Shown here one piece after another: positions 51,378-60,170 of a stretch of 64,000 nt of DNA (the stretch's first letter is position 1; the number at the start of each line of letters is the position of its first letter). The translations under genes and the position numbers were made by a program. This DNA comes from Pedobacter gandavensis (lineage in GTDB: Bacteria; Bacteroidota; Bacteroidia; Sphingobacteriales; Sphingobacteriaceae): the NCBI RefSeq assembly GCF_014172405.1, contig NZ_WNXC01000009.1, positions 1 to 64,000 of the forward strand. The letters are read 5' to 3'. The notes beneath the pieces are model-generated. The model was not told the origin of the DNA. It was given only the letters and a program-made list of their open reading frames with translations, and did not search any database.

Positions 51378-51758
51378 CTATTCTGCTTTAGCAGCTTTCT
51401 TAGCAGGTGCTTTTTTAGCTGGAGCAGCTTCGTCCGTTGCTGGAGCAGCTACTTTTTCAGCTTTAGCAACTGGTGCTACAACTTCTTCTTCAGTAATTAC
51501 TACTGGAAAAGGCAGGATAGAAACATAAGATTTATTATCTTGTTTCTTTTTGAAGATTACAGTACCATCAACTAAAGCAAATAGCGTATGGTCTTTACCA
51601 ATACCTACATGTTTATCTGGATGGTGTTTTGTACCGCGTTGGCGTACGATGATGTTTCCAGAGATTGCTACCTGTCCACCAAAGATTTTGATACCAAGGC
51701 GTTTACTATGCGATTCACGTCCGTTTCTCGAACTACCGGCTCCTTTTTTGTGTGCCAT
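51378..51758 (-). CDS. rpmA: 50S ribosomal protein L27 with Ala/Lys-rich C-terminal extension
   Basis: 126 residues, against about 85 for typical L27. MAHKKGAGSSRNGRESHSKR and GNIIVRQRGTKHHPDKHVGI are the L27 core; the N-terminus has no cleavable pre-sequence. From about residue 86 an extra 40-residue tail of Ala, Lys, Glu and Pro follows (with APAKKAPAKKAAKAE), like the histone-like protein in this window. The function of the tail is unknown. Downstream of rplU by 57 nt, one operon. Confidence 0.95.
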   Translation of the reverse strand: MAHKKGAGSSRNGRESHSKRLGIKIFGGQVAISGNIIVRQRGTKHHPDKHVGIGKDHTLFALVDGTVIFKKKQDNKSYVSILPFPVVITEEEVVAPVAKAEKVAAPATDEAAPAKKAPAKKAAKAE

Positions 51759-51815
51759 GATTTATATTTTATGAACTATCTGATGATCTGATAATTCGTT
51801 TTGTTTAACAATTAA

Positions 51816-52127
51816 TTATAAACTGATACCAGAGATCTGGATTTTAGTGAAGTACTGGCGGTGACCATTTTTCTTTTTGTAACCTTTTCTACGTTTCTTT
51901 TTGAAAACGATTACTTTATCACCTTTTAAATGAGACACGATCTTAGCTGAAACAGTAGCGCCTTTCAAAGTAGGAGCACCTACTAGAATTTTACCATCTT
52001 CTTCAACCAACAATACATTGTCAAATTCAATACTAGCGCCTTCATCTCCTTGCAAACGGTGTACAAAAAGGTGCTGGTCTTTTGCAACTTTGAATTGCTG
52101 TCCTGCTATATTTACTATTGCGTACAT
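51816..52127 (-). CDS. rplU: 50S ribosomal protein L21
   Basis: 103 residues. MYAIVNIAGQQFKVAKDQHLF, GAPTLKGATVSAKIVSHLKGDK and the end FKKKRRKGYKKKNGHRQYFT are diagnostic of L21. First gene of the rplU-rpmA operon, with a strong promoter 48-80 nt upstream. Confidence 0.97.
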   Translation of the reverse strand: MYAIVNIAGQQFKVAKDQHLFVHRLQGDEGASIEFDNVLLVEEDGKILVGAPTLKGATVSAKIVSHLKGDKVIVFKKKRRKGYKKKNGHRQYFTKIQISGISL

Positions 52128-52174
52128 TGTTAAATAATTATTATTTTAAACTGTTTATTTTTTTTATCGAGGTG

Positions 52175-52206
52175 CAAATATAGAATTAATTATTTTAAAT
52201 CCGCAA
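52175..52206 (-). promoter_or_regulatory. Promoter of rplU-rpmA: TTG-N21-TATATTTG
   Basis: On the minus strand TTG at 52206-52204 and TATATTTG at 52182-52175 are 21 nt apart, the best match to the Bacteroidota primary-sigma consensus in this window. The start is predicted about 40 nt before the ATG. Confidence 0.7.
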
Positions 52207-52211
52207 CAGAT

Positions 52212-52724
52212 TTACTTTTTCTTTCCATACCTTTCTTCTGCGTCATTGATACTCTGTGACACAAGGGTTTTCATTTGCTCTGCAAGCCCCTTTAATTTAG
52301 GGATCTCATTATAATCCATAAGGAAAATTACCTTCTTAGATTTTTTCTTGTAATTGAAGGTGATCTCATAACGCAATGCCTTATTAGAATCCAGATTTGT
52401 CCCCTGGTTGGCAATGACGTCCGGGAAATTCCAAAAACCAATTTCTGCAGCTTTACTGTGTAAATAAAGCATATCATTGTGACGCAGTTTTACATTAGTC
52501 TTGATCACTGAGTCTCTCCCATCCACATACTGATAATCCCCTGTTGCGGAATTATAAGTGTTCTCCAGGTTGTTACCTACGCCCCATTTGTATTCAATAG
52601 ATTCGAATTCTGTAGATTTAAAAGGCGCATTACGAAACATTGGCGTGTAATAAATGACACAATAGGCCAGGAAGGGAACGACAATGGTTAATAATAAGAA
52701 GATTTTCTTCGCTCTTGTACTCAT
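52212..52724 (-). CDS. Membrane-anchored protein of unknown function, 170 aa
   Basis: A single N-terminal membrane segment (KIFLLLTIVVPFLAYCVIYY, residues about 7-26) is followed by a roughly 140-residue periplasmic or outer-facing domain of mixed charge. The region EITFNYKKKSKKVIFLMDYNE and a basic end are notable. No family recognised. It lies 38 nt downstream of the DAACS symporter gene on the same strand, so the two could form an operon. Its stop is next to the rplU promoter. Confidence 0.75.
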   Translation of the reverse strand: MSTRAKKIFLLLTIVVPFLAYCVIYYTPMFRNAPFKSTEFESIEYKWGVGNNLENTYNSATGDYQYVDGRDSVIKTNVKLRHNDMLYLHSKAAEIGFWNFPDVIANQGTNLDSNKALRYEITFNYKKKSKKVIFLMDYNEIPKLKGLAEQMKTLVSQSINDAEERYGKKK

Positions 52725-52762
52725 GTTATATGTATTGTATTTATTTGTGTGTGTGTTAAGAA

Positions 52763-54148
52763 TTAGTCGAGTGGCTCAGTCAGCTCACCTTCCCATTTAC
52801 TGACCACTGCAGTAGCGATACTGTTACCAACCACATTAGTTGCCGATCTACCCATGTCTAACAATGGATCGATACCAATCAATAAAGCCAGTCCGGCTTC
52901 CGGAATATTAAAAGTGGCAATTGTTCCTGCGATCACGACTAAAGATGCTCTAGGCACACCTGCAATCCCTTTACTGGTCAACATCAAAATCAAAAGCATG
53001 GTAATCTGTTGCTCAAAAGATAAATGTATACCATAAGATTGGGCAATAAACAGGGAAGCAAAGGTCATGTACAGCATGGATCCATCGAGGTTAAAGGAAT
53101 AACCCAATGGCAATACAAAACTCACAATTTTATCTTTACACCCAAAACGCTCCAGTTGAAGCATGGTTTTAGGATAAGCGGCCTCACTACTTGCCGTACT
53201 AAAAGCCAGCAATACCGGCTCTTTCATCCTGTTCATCAGGTTAAACACCCGACCTTTAAGAATGGACCAGCCAATCAGAATCAGCACGACCCAAAGCAGT
53301 AACATACTGCCATAGAACTCACCGATAAATATGGCATAGGTAGACAATACGCTTAGACCTTGTTTCGCTACAATTGCAGCCATCGCACCGAATACGGCAA
53401 AAGGTGCAAAATTCATGACATAGCCAGTTACTTTAAGGATGACATGCGCTACTGCATCAAAAAATTTAATGATGATCTGGCCTTTCTCTCCTATTGCTGC
53501 TGTAGCTACTCCAAAGAAAAGAGAGAACACTACAATTTGCAGAATTTCATTGGTTGCCATCGCCTCTGTCATACTTTTAGGGACAATATGGGAGATGAAA
53601 TCTTTCATCGACAGCGCTATTTTATGAATCCCTGTATCCGCATTTGCTGGTGGAAGTGGTAAATTCATAGCCAATCCTGGTTTAAAGAGGTTCACCATAA
53701 TCATTCCGAGAATCAGCGACAATAAAGACGCACTCATGAACCACAACATAGTTTTACCACCAATTCTCCCTACGGCTTTGATATCACCTACTTTCGCAAC
53801 ACCAACAACCAGGGTACTGAAAACAAGGGGAGCTACAATCATTTTGATCAATCTCAAAAAGATATCACTTAGTAAAGTAAGTGGCTCCAAACTCTTCTCT
53901 CTCACTGCTTCCGCATTTGCTCTTTCCTTTTGTGCCAGCACTTTCTCCGCATTCAGTTCTGCATACTGCACAACTGTAGTGTCTTTAAGGTTGAGTAATT
54001 TTACTTCAACATTTTTGAGGTGTGTCTCTGCTTTGGCAATGTTCTCATTGTGATCTTTAAATGAATGCACATTTAAATAATATCCTAATCCAACGCCTAA
54101 TACCAAGGCTAGAAAAATGAAAAATGTTAACTTATTATTTTTTGACAT
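52763..54148 (-). CDS. Dicarboxylate/amino acid:cation symporter (DAACS family)
   Basis: 461 residues with about eight membrane segments. AFSTASSEAAYPKTMLQLERF is the serine-rich re-entrant motif, LGYSFNLDGSMLY the family motif, and GIDPLLDMGRSATNVVGN the last substrate/Na+-binding motif. Between the first and second membrane segments (residues about 30-75) is an unusual charged coiled-coil-like insert with KAETHLKNVEVKLLNLKD. GltP/DctA have only a short loop there. It takes up glutamate, aspartate or C4-dicarboxylates with H+ or Na+. The start is 54148, within 150 bp of the divergent sigma factor gene. Confidence 0.92.
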   Translation of the reverse strand: MSKNNKLTFFIFLALVLGVGLGYYLNVHSFKDHNENIAKAETHLKNVEVKLLNLKDTTVVQYAELNAEKVLAQKERANAEAVREKSLEPLTLLSDIFLRLIKMIVAPLVFSTLVVGVAKVGDIKAVGRIGGKTMLWFMSASLLSLILGMIMVNLFKPGLAMNLPLPPANADTGIHKIALSMKDFISHIVPKSMTEAMATNEILQIVVFSLFFGVATAAIGEKGQIIIKFFDAVAHVILKVTGYVMNFAPFAVFGAMAAIVAKQGLSVLSTYAIFIGEFYGSMLLLWVVLILIGWSILKGRVFNLMNRMKEPVLLAFSTASSEAAYPKTMLQLERFGCKDKIVSFVLPLGYSFNLDGSMLYMTFASLFIAQSYGIHLSFEQQITMLLILMLTSKGIAGVPRASLVVIAGTIATFNIPEAGLALLIGIDPLLDMGRSATNVVGNSIATAVVSKWEGELTEPLD

Positions 54149-54295
54149 ACTAACTTTTAAAGTATTTATACAGTTTGTAAAACTACAACAATTAGTTTAT
54201 TCTATAAATTATATTACCAAAGCAACTAATTTTATACATTCAACTTGTAACAAAAAGCTATATTTTTATCTAACCAAATAATAAAAAGACGCATA

Positions 54296-54793
54296 TTGAA
54301 AGAGAAAGACCTGTTATTTAAACAAATCTTCGACACCAATTCCAAAAAAATATTCCACCTTTGTTACGGTTACACGGGCGATCAAGACGCTGCAAATGAC
54401 CTACTTCAGGAGACTTTTTTAAAGGTTTGGCAGAACCTGGACAAATTCAGGAACAAGTCGCTGATCTCCACTTGGATTTACCGAATTGCTGTAAACACTT
54501 GCCTTACCTATTTAAGGTCTGAAAAGCGTCAGGCAAAAGACGAACTCACTGAAAACATTATTGAAACGCGTCCGGAAGAGCTCTCAGAAAAAAATGAGCA
54601 GGTCGCTTTACTCTATAAATCAATCTCTCAACTCGAAGAAAATGACCGTTTGATCATTACCATGGTATTGGATGAATTGCCATACCATGAAATCGCGGAC
54701 ATCTCAGGAATTAGCGAAGGGAACCTGAGGGTAAAAATCCACCGCATAAAATTAAAACTTACCGAATTATACAATCAGCATGCAAGAATTTGA
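54296..54793 (+). CDS. ECF-type RNA polymerase sigma factor (TTG start)
   Basis: 165 residues. Region 2 (YGYTGDQDAANDLLQETFLKVWQNLDKFRNKSLISTWIYRIA) and region 4 (EENDRLIITMVLDELPYHEIADISGISEGNLRVKIHRI) match the sigma-70 ECF group. The first in-frame start is TTG at 54296. It overlaps by 14 nt a membrane protein gene that is probably its anti-sigma factor. Confidence 0.9.
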   Translation: MKEKDLLFKQIFDTNSKKIFHLCYGYTGDQDAANDLLQETFLKVWQNLDKFRNKSLISTWIYRIAVNTCLTYLRSEKRQAKDELTENIIETRPEELSEKNEQVALLYKSISQLEENDRLIITMVLDELPYHEIADISGISEGNLRVKIHRIKLKLTELYNQHARI

Positions 54794-55379
54794 TCATATA
54801 CAATCGCTTTGGCAATCCCATTCTGTAGAGGTTAAACTCTCTTCGGATGAAATGCTGGCACAGGCAAAAAAGGAAGTAAATTCCATGCGCAGGAAATCGA
54901 TCTTAAATATTGTGGGTATGGGCATCTCTTTCCTTGCCGTAGCTAGCCTTTGGGTATTCTTTGATTTTCAATCTTGGACAACTGATGCCGGAATTGCGGT
55001 AGTCCTTATTGCCATTGCCGCCTCTACCTTTATATTATATAAAGGCCACCTATTGATTTCTAAAAATGATTTCACGACCCATCCAAATGAATTTTTGAGT
55101 CGGCTGAAACAATATCAAATCAGTAGATTCAACCTTTATCATCAGATGTACTGGATCTATACCGCTGCATTAAGTATTGGTTCAGCACTATATCTCATCG
55201 AAATTGTGACCTATATGCCAACCTGGGCGCAGGTGCTCATCGTGGTTTTCACCTTCCTGTGGATGGTCTTTTGCTCTACATTGGTGAGAAAAGCAGTCAT
55301 TAGAAAAGACAAAGAAAGAATCTCTTTATTGATTGAAAAATTTGAGCGACTGGGAAGCCAGTTCAAGGAGCAACATTAA
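54780..55379 (+). CDS. Membrane protein, probable anti-sigma factor
   Basis: 199 residues. The N-terminal 35 are cytoplasmic (FDHIQSLWQSHS, then SDEMLAQAKKEV). Two paired hydrophobic segments follow at about 40-85 and 115-160, so the protein has four membrane passes with both ends inside. The short N-terminal helix could hold the sigma factor. It has no zinc-binding HxxxCxxC. The overlap with the sigma gene supports a regulatory pair. The signal sensed is unknown. Confidence 0.72.
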   Translation: MQEFDHIQSLWQSHSVEVKLSSDEMLAQAKKEVNSMRRKSILNIVGMGISFLAVASLWVFFDFQSWTTDAGIAVVLIAIAASTFILYKGHLLISKNDFTTHPNEFLSRLKQYQISRFNLYHQMYWIYTAALSIGSALYLIEIVTYMPTWAQVLIVVFTFLWMVFCSTLVRKAVIRKDKERISLLIEKFERLGSQFKEQH

Positions 55380-55399
55380 AAATCGCTATAAAATCTACT

Positions 55400-55428
55400 G
55401 GAGCTATGTACATAGCTCCTTTTTTTTG
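55400..55428 (+). terminator. Terminator after the sigma/anti-sigma operon
   Basis: A perfect palindrome with arms GGAGCTATG at 55400-55408 and CATAGCTCC at 55411-55419, followed by nine T. Confidence 0.95.
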
Positions 55429-55434
55429 CACAAA

Positions 55435-55465
55435 AAAAGTCATCTTCAGTTTGGAGATGACTTTT
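55435..55465 (-). terminator. Terminator of the NTF2-like gene
   Basis: AAAAGTCATCT at 55435-55445 pairs with AGATGACTTTT at 55455-55465; on the minus strand a seven-T run follows. It is next to, and separate from, the plus-strand terminator. Confidence 0.85.
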
Positions 55466-55571
55466 CCTTTTTATTAACTAACCCAAATCTAATTCATCCG
55501 AAGTTATTTTGGATTTACCTTTGGCAAAGATAAGTGGGATTCAAAGTACCTGATAAGCGAAAATCACCAAG

Positions 55572-56027
55572 TTAAACATTTTCATTAAATCTATTTACCT
55601 GTGTAATCTCCCAAAGTCCTTCTGGTCCCTGCTCCATTGTAATAATATTCCTTTGTATAAATATCGGGAACTTAAGATCAACCCGCACTACAACCAATGT
55701 ATTGCTACTGGAAATGATCTCATAATCTGACTCGCAATTCAAATCAATGTTGCCCATTTTTTTATAAAACGCGACCAACTGACTTTTAGATTGTTTACCT
55801 ATTTTTTGCCCGAGGCAGACACAGATCTTTGCATTTTCGTTCAATACCAATTTTAACAACTTGGCATCCATATGCACGCTTGCTTCAATAAAAGCATTGA
55901 CAACGCTGAGGGGTTTACTATTTACTGTTTTTTTGAGTAATTGATCATCGTTATTTAGCGAGCGACTAAAGCCAAATGTACTGCTGATGCACAGCATCAA
56001 CAAGCACGCTAACAAGTTCTTTTTCAT
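55572..56027 (-). CDS. Secreted NTF2/SnoaL-like protein
   Basis: 151 residues. The signal peptide ends near STFGF (residue 20). The mature part, with VNAFIEASVHMDAKLLKLVL, AFYKKMGNID and WEITQVNRF at the end, has the cone-shaped NTF2/SnoaL pattern known from Bacteroidota putative lumazine-binding proteins. Two cysteines lie close together in KICVCLG. Monocistronic; 84 nt downstream of the AraC gene on the same strand. Confidence 0.7.
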   Translation of the reverse strand: MKKNLLACLLMLCISSTFGFSRSLNNDDQLLKKTVNSKPLSVVNAFIEASVHMDAKLLKLVLNENAKICVCLGQKIGKQSKSQLVAFYKKMGNIDLNCESDYEIISSSNTLVVVRVDLKFPIFIQRNIITMEQGPEGLWEITQVNRFNENV

Positions 56028-56111
56028 GAGCTTCTTTTTTTATTAAAAATCGCTCAAATAACTGATTACCAATGTGCTAAAAACACTTTTAACTTCAATA
56101 ATTCAAAAAAA

Positions 56112-56969
56112 CTAGCGATACTGCCCAGGGGTCACGTGGAAGGAATTTCTAAAAAGACGGATAAAAGAACTGGTACATTCGAAGCCTATGATGTCCACAA
56201 TTTCATTCACTGGATAGTCCGTATTCCGCAAAAAGTATTTGGCTTGACGCAACCTGATGCTGGTCAGAAATTGATGAGGTGATTGATGGTAGGCTTGTTT
56301 AAAAGTTCTTAGAAAATGATTCACAGAAAGACAGGCAATCCTGGCAATTTCTTCTAAGCAAATATTTTTATTATAGTTACTAATGATGTAATCTCTGGCA
56401 ATGCTTAGCCTCCTCAGTATTTCTGATTTTGTGGTATGGTTCAAAAAATTCAGGGAGGCCTCTCTACTGATCACCTCTTCATTATAGATTGCATAATAAT
56501 TAACCAGGCAACGTTCCAGATAGGTGTTCAGCAATAAATTATCGTGACTTCCTTGATCAAGATACTTTTTAAGGTTTAGCATATTAAACTTCATATCCCC
56601 CTGCAAGGGATAAATCGCTTCTACAAAAACCGGTGCTTTTCTTTGATGGGATTCCGGCTCATCCAATAACAGCTCCGTTTTAGCCGTTCTTGCATATTCA
56701 AAATCAATGACAAAATCAGGATCGAAACGTACAGACATCGAATCGACTCTCCGCTCCGAATCAATTTTTCGGGAGTAGGAAGTATCCTGATTTAAAAAGA
56801 TGAAATTACCAGCATAAAGATTCAGCTCCCGATTGGCAATGGTATATGCTGCAGCGCCGTTAAAGATCATCTGAATGGCATACTTCCCAGCTGTAGTACT
56901 ATGAATCGCCTCATAGGCAGACTCCATAATCACTTCATTTTTATCAACCAATGTACTCTGAAACGTCAT
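56112..56969 (-). CDS. AraC-family transcriptional regulator
   Basis: 285 residues. An N-terminal cupin-like sensor domain (about 1-150) precedes the double HTH of AraC/XylS at about 180-285: ICLEEIARIACLSVNHFLRTF and the signature EIVDIIGFECTSSFIRLFRNSF. The start ATG is at 56969. Divergent from the propeller-sensor kinase gene; the 282-bp region between could hold its operator. The regulated genes may include the neighbouring NTF2-like gene. Confidence 0.92.
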   Translation of the reverse strand: MTFQSTLVDKNEVIMESAYEAIHSTTAGKYAIQMIFNGAAAYTIANRELNLYAGNFIFLNQDTSYSRKIDSERRVDSMSVRFDPDFVIDFEYARTAKTELLLDEPESHQRKAPVFVEAIYPLQGDMKFNMLNLKKYLDQGSHDNLLLNTYLERCLVNYYAIYNEEVISREASLNFLNHTTKSEILRRLSIARDYIISNYNKNICLEEIARIACLSVNHFLRTFKQAYHQSPHQFLTSIRLRQAKYFLRNTDYPVNEIVDIIGFECTSSFIRLFRNSFHVTPGQYR

Positions 56970-57138
56970 TTCCTTTTTAATTAAGCAGCTGTATAATCTC
57001 TTTCTTCCTTAACTGAATATGATTCCAAGTAGGATCATAAAACTCAAAAACAACCCTTTTTCCTATTAACAGGTTCAGGGATTAGTTCTATTATAATTTA
57101 TTTACCAAAATTAAGCTTCGCATATCAGCATCTATTCC

Positions 57139-57158
57139 CCCCTTAAGGGGTATATTTG
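57139..57158 (+). promoter_or_regulatory. Promoter with overlapping CCCCTTAAGGGG palindrome, for the kinase operon
   Basis: The perfect 12-bp palindrome CCCCTTAAGGGG at 57139-57150 abuts TATATTTG at 57151-57158, an exact -7 box. A protein bound to it would sit in the -8 to -20 spacer. The -33 region has no TTTG at the right place, suggesting activator dependence. Confidence 0.6.
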
Positions 57159-57167
57159 CACCATTAT

Positions 57168-57196
57168 AAAAAATCACCCTTTAAGGGGGATTTTTT
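57168..57196 (+). terminator. Hairpin in the leader of the kinase operon (attenuator-like)
   Basis: AAAAAATC at 57168-57175 pairs with GATTTTTT at 57189-57196, and CCC with GGG inside, with one mismatch. The loop is TTTAA. It lies after the predicted start and ends in a T run, so it could terminate early transcripts. A second small hairpin (ATGGT/ACCAT) is at 57224-57237, just before the start codon. Confidence 0.55.
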
Positions 57197-57251
57197 AATT
57201 CTGTCAGGATAAATATATTTACGATGGTTTACACCATGAATTCCTAGCCAA

Positions 57252-60170
57252 TTGAATTACAAAACGATTTCCCCCCTGGTATTGGCGCTGCTTTTATTTA
57301 GTATCTGCAGTTTCGCTCAGCGCTATAATTTCCGCCAATATGACATTGAAGACGGCTTAACGCAATCGCAGGTCACGGCCATCACACAAGACAGTAAACG
57401 TCGTTTATGGATCAGCACACTGGGTGGCCTCAGCAGCTTTAATGGAAAGCAGTTTTACAGCTATACCAAAACCAATGGCCTGAACAACAACTTCGTCCTG
57501 GCACTCAGTTTGGGGAAAAATGACGACCTATGGCTAGGTACAGCGCGTGGCATTTCCAAATTTAATGGGCATCTGTTCAATAACTATGCGCAAACCAAGG
57601 AATGGGTAAGCAAATTGGTCACCAGTGCCGGTGGAACGGTTTATGGACTTTCCTCTTCCCGCCTTTTCAAAACAGATGCAAAACAAATTACTTTTCTGAC
57701 GGTCAGTGATGATCCACAAGAAAATGTGACGGCTTTAAAAGTAGATGCCAAAGGGAAAGTAGCAGTAGCCATTCTCAAAAAAGGTATTTTCTATCTGGAG
57801 CAGGGCCATTGGGTTGCCCATCCGCAAAATGAGGTATTAAAAACGCTGGTGATTACTGATTTCTTTAGGGATTCGCGCCACAAAGATAAACTGTGGTTCC
57901 TGACCGGCGATGGGCTCTATGGCTTGGATAAAAGCCCTATCCGCCAATATGTATCCGGTAAATTTACGGCCATAGAACAAGATGCAAAGAACAATATATG
58001 GATCGGCTACAGTTCTGGGGCTTACTACCTGACCAGTAATAATCTGATTCATTTCAATGGAAAGAATGGTTTTACGAACAATACCGTCAACGCCATCTTT
58101 AAAGATGCAGAAAACAACATTTGGCTGGCGACCGACGGAACAGGTCTTTTCAGATATGTAGACCAGGATTATGTCATTTTTGATGAATCTCAGGGACTCA
58201 ACAGTAAAACAGTCATGAGCTTGGCTAATGGACCGCGCAATGAAGAAATATGGATTGGTACTTATGGCGGTTTATTTCAATATCAGGATGGAAAAATAAA
58301 GGAAATCCCAATCCCCTCAAAACTGGAAGACAGCAAGAATATCAATTTCCTATACAATGACCGTCAAAAAAACATCTGGATCGGAACTGTTTATGGTGGA
58401 CTATGGTGTTACAATGGCAAAAATATGGTCTCCATGGCCATGGATAAACAAGGTATTGCCTATAATGCCATTTTAGAAGATCAGAAAGGCCAAATTTGGG
58501 TTTCGACGAATGCGGGCTGTTTTCTGTTGAACAAAAAAACCAGGCAATTGCAATCGGTGAGTAAGCAATTTGGCAGTGCCTTGTTAGAAACTGCTGAAGG
58601 AGAAATTCTGGTTGGCACCCAAGATGGGGTATACGCAATCAATACACCAAACCAAACCAGGCCATTAAACCTCCCGCAGCTCAGTGGCTCCTCCATACTT
58701 TGTATGGCAAAATCAGGACAAAACACCTTGCTTTTTGGAACTTCTGACAATGGCATTCTGATCTGGAATCGGAAAACCGGGAAAATAAAAACACTAAGTA
58801 CAAAACAGGGTTTAGCCTCAGATCACATCTACAGTTTGCTATTAGACCAGCAAGGCCTAATATGGGTTGGCACAGGTAAAGGCATCAACAAGATCAATTC
58901 AAAAGACTTTAAGGTCGTACAAAACAGCAATGAACCCAATTTATTGGTAGAGTGTAATCAGAATGCCATTCTACAGCACAATGATGAAATTTGGGTGGGT
59001 ACAACAAAAGGAGCAATTGTTTACAACCGAAATCATCAGCTAACTCCTACTGTTCCACCTTTTGTATACCTGAATTCTGTCACTGCTTTCGCCCAAAATC
59101 AAGGTCGGCAAAACAAACAACGAACCGTTTTCAAAGCAAATGAACTAGGGAATATGCTTACCCTGCCCTTTAAACAGAATAACTTAATTATCAATTATAC
59201 CGGCATATTTTTAGCCAATCCTGAAGGCTTGGTTTATCAGTATCGATTAATAGGCCTGGACAATAAGTACAGTGAAAGCACCAGTAATACGTCTACAAAC
59301 TTCTCTTCAGTTCCTCCGGGACGGTATACTTTTCAGGTAAGAGCCATCACAAAAGCCGGGGTTACTTCCTTAGATACCGCTTCCTTTTCTTTTGAAATAA
59401 CCCCACCATATTATCAGACAGGAGTATTCCGATTGTTTATCTTTGTGCTCATTGTCCTGTTGATTTTGCTAGCGGTTTACATCATTCTGAACTTAAATGA
59501 GCGCAAACGAAAATTAAGGTTAAAGATCAAACTGGAAGAACAGTTTAAGGTAAGAAAACAGACAGCTGAAGATTTTCATGATGATCTTGGTAACAAACTG
59601 ACCCGAATCTCCGTCTTATCAGAAGTATTGAGCAGTATGATTGATAAAGATGACACCGAAAAGAGAGGTATCATTTCAAAAATCAACGACAATGTAAATG
59701 AATTATATAGGGGTACTAAAGATATATTGTGGTCATTAAATCCTAAAAATGATAAGTTAACTGAGCTATTGGGACATATCCAGGAATTTGGAAAGGAAAT
59801 GTTTAACAATACCAGTGTCGACTTCCAATCTCATATTGATCTTGGGGGCTACGATGGAAAACTATCATTAGATGTGAGCAGAAATCTGCTGATGATCTTT
59901 AAGGAGGCAATACACAATGCGCTGAAACACGCAAAACCGGGGATGGTTGTGTTTTCAGCAACAGTAGATAGGGAAACCTTGATAATCACCGTAAAGGATG
60001 ATGGGCAAGGGCTTGATCCTATAGGATCCATGGATGGTCATGGGATAAACAATATGAATGTGAGAGCAAAAAGAATCAATGCAAAACTAGATATCAATTC
60101 AAACGCCACCGGCACGGAAATTAAGCTCGCAGTTAGTCTTTCCACTTTAATGCGCCTTAAAAATGTATAG
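57252..60170 (+). CDS. Sensor histidine kinase with two-component-regulator beta-propeller (TTG start)
   Basis: 972 residues. A stop codon lies just upstream in frame and no ATG is available, so TTG at 57252 is the start; it gives the signal peptide MNYKTISPLVLALLLFSIC to FAQ. Residues about 25-590 hold many Reg_prop blades (DGLTQSQVTAITQDSKRRLW, and repeated IWIGT or LWLGT), forming an extracellular beta-propeller as in Bacteroides hybrid two-component systems. A Y_Y_Y domain follows (about 625-715), then one membrane segment (about 726-748). The cytoplasmic part has the NarL-type HisKA_3 with His776 in DFHDDLGNKLTR, and an HATPase with FKEAIHNALKHAK and DDGQGL. It has no receiver or AraC HTH; a separate LuxR-type regulator follows, overlapping by 8 nt. 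Confidence 0.94.
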   Translation: MNYKTISPLVLALLLFSICSFAQRYNFRQYDIEDGLTQSQVTAITQDSKRRLWISTLGGLSSFNGKQFYSYTKTNGLNNNFVLALSLGKNDDLWLGTARGISKFNGHLFNNYAQTKEWVSKLVTSAGGTVYGLSSSRLFKTDAKQITFLTVSDDPQENVTALKVDAKGKVAVAILKKGIFYLEQGHWVAHPQNEVLKTLVITDFFRDSRHKDKLWFLTGDGLYGLDKSPIRQYVSGKFTAIEQDAKNNIWIGYSSGAYYLTSNNLIHFNGKNGFTNNTVNAIFKDAENNIWLATDGTGLFRYVDQDYVIFDESQGLNSKTVMSLANGPRNEEIWIGTYGGLFQYQDGKIKEIPIPSKLEDSKNINFLYNDRQKNIWIGTVYGGLWCYNGKNMVSMAMDKQGIAYNAILEDQKGQIWVSTNAGCFLLNKKTRQLQSVSKQFGSALLETAEGEILVGTQDGVYAINTPNQTRPLNLPQLSGSSILCMAKSGQNTLLFGTSDNGILIWNRKTGKIKTLSTKQGLASDHIYSLLLDQQGLIWVGTGKGINKINSKDFKVVQNSNEPNLLVECNQNAILQHNDEIWVGTTKGAIVYNRNHQLTPTVPPFVYLNSVTAFAQNQGRQNKQRTVFKANELGNMLTLPFKQNNLIINYTGIFLANPEGLVYQYRLIGLDNKYSESTSNTSTNFSSVPPGRYTFQVRAITKAGVTSLDTASFSFEITPPYYQTGVFRLFIFVLIVLLILLAVYIILNLNERKRKLRLKIKLEEQFKVRKQTAEDFHDDLGNKLTRISVLSEVLSSMIDKDDTEKRGIISKINDNVNELYRGTKDILWSLNPKNDKLTELLGHIQEFGKEMFNNTSVDFQSHIDLGGYDGKLSLDVSRNLLMIFKEAIHNALKHAKPGMVVFSATVDRETLIITVKDDGQGLDPIGSMDGHGINNMNVRAKRINAKLDINSNATGTEIKLAVSLSTLMRLKNV

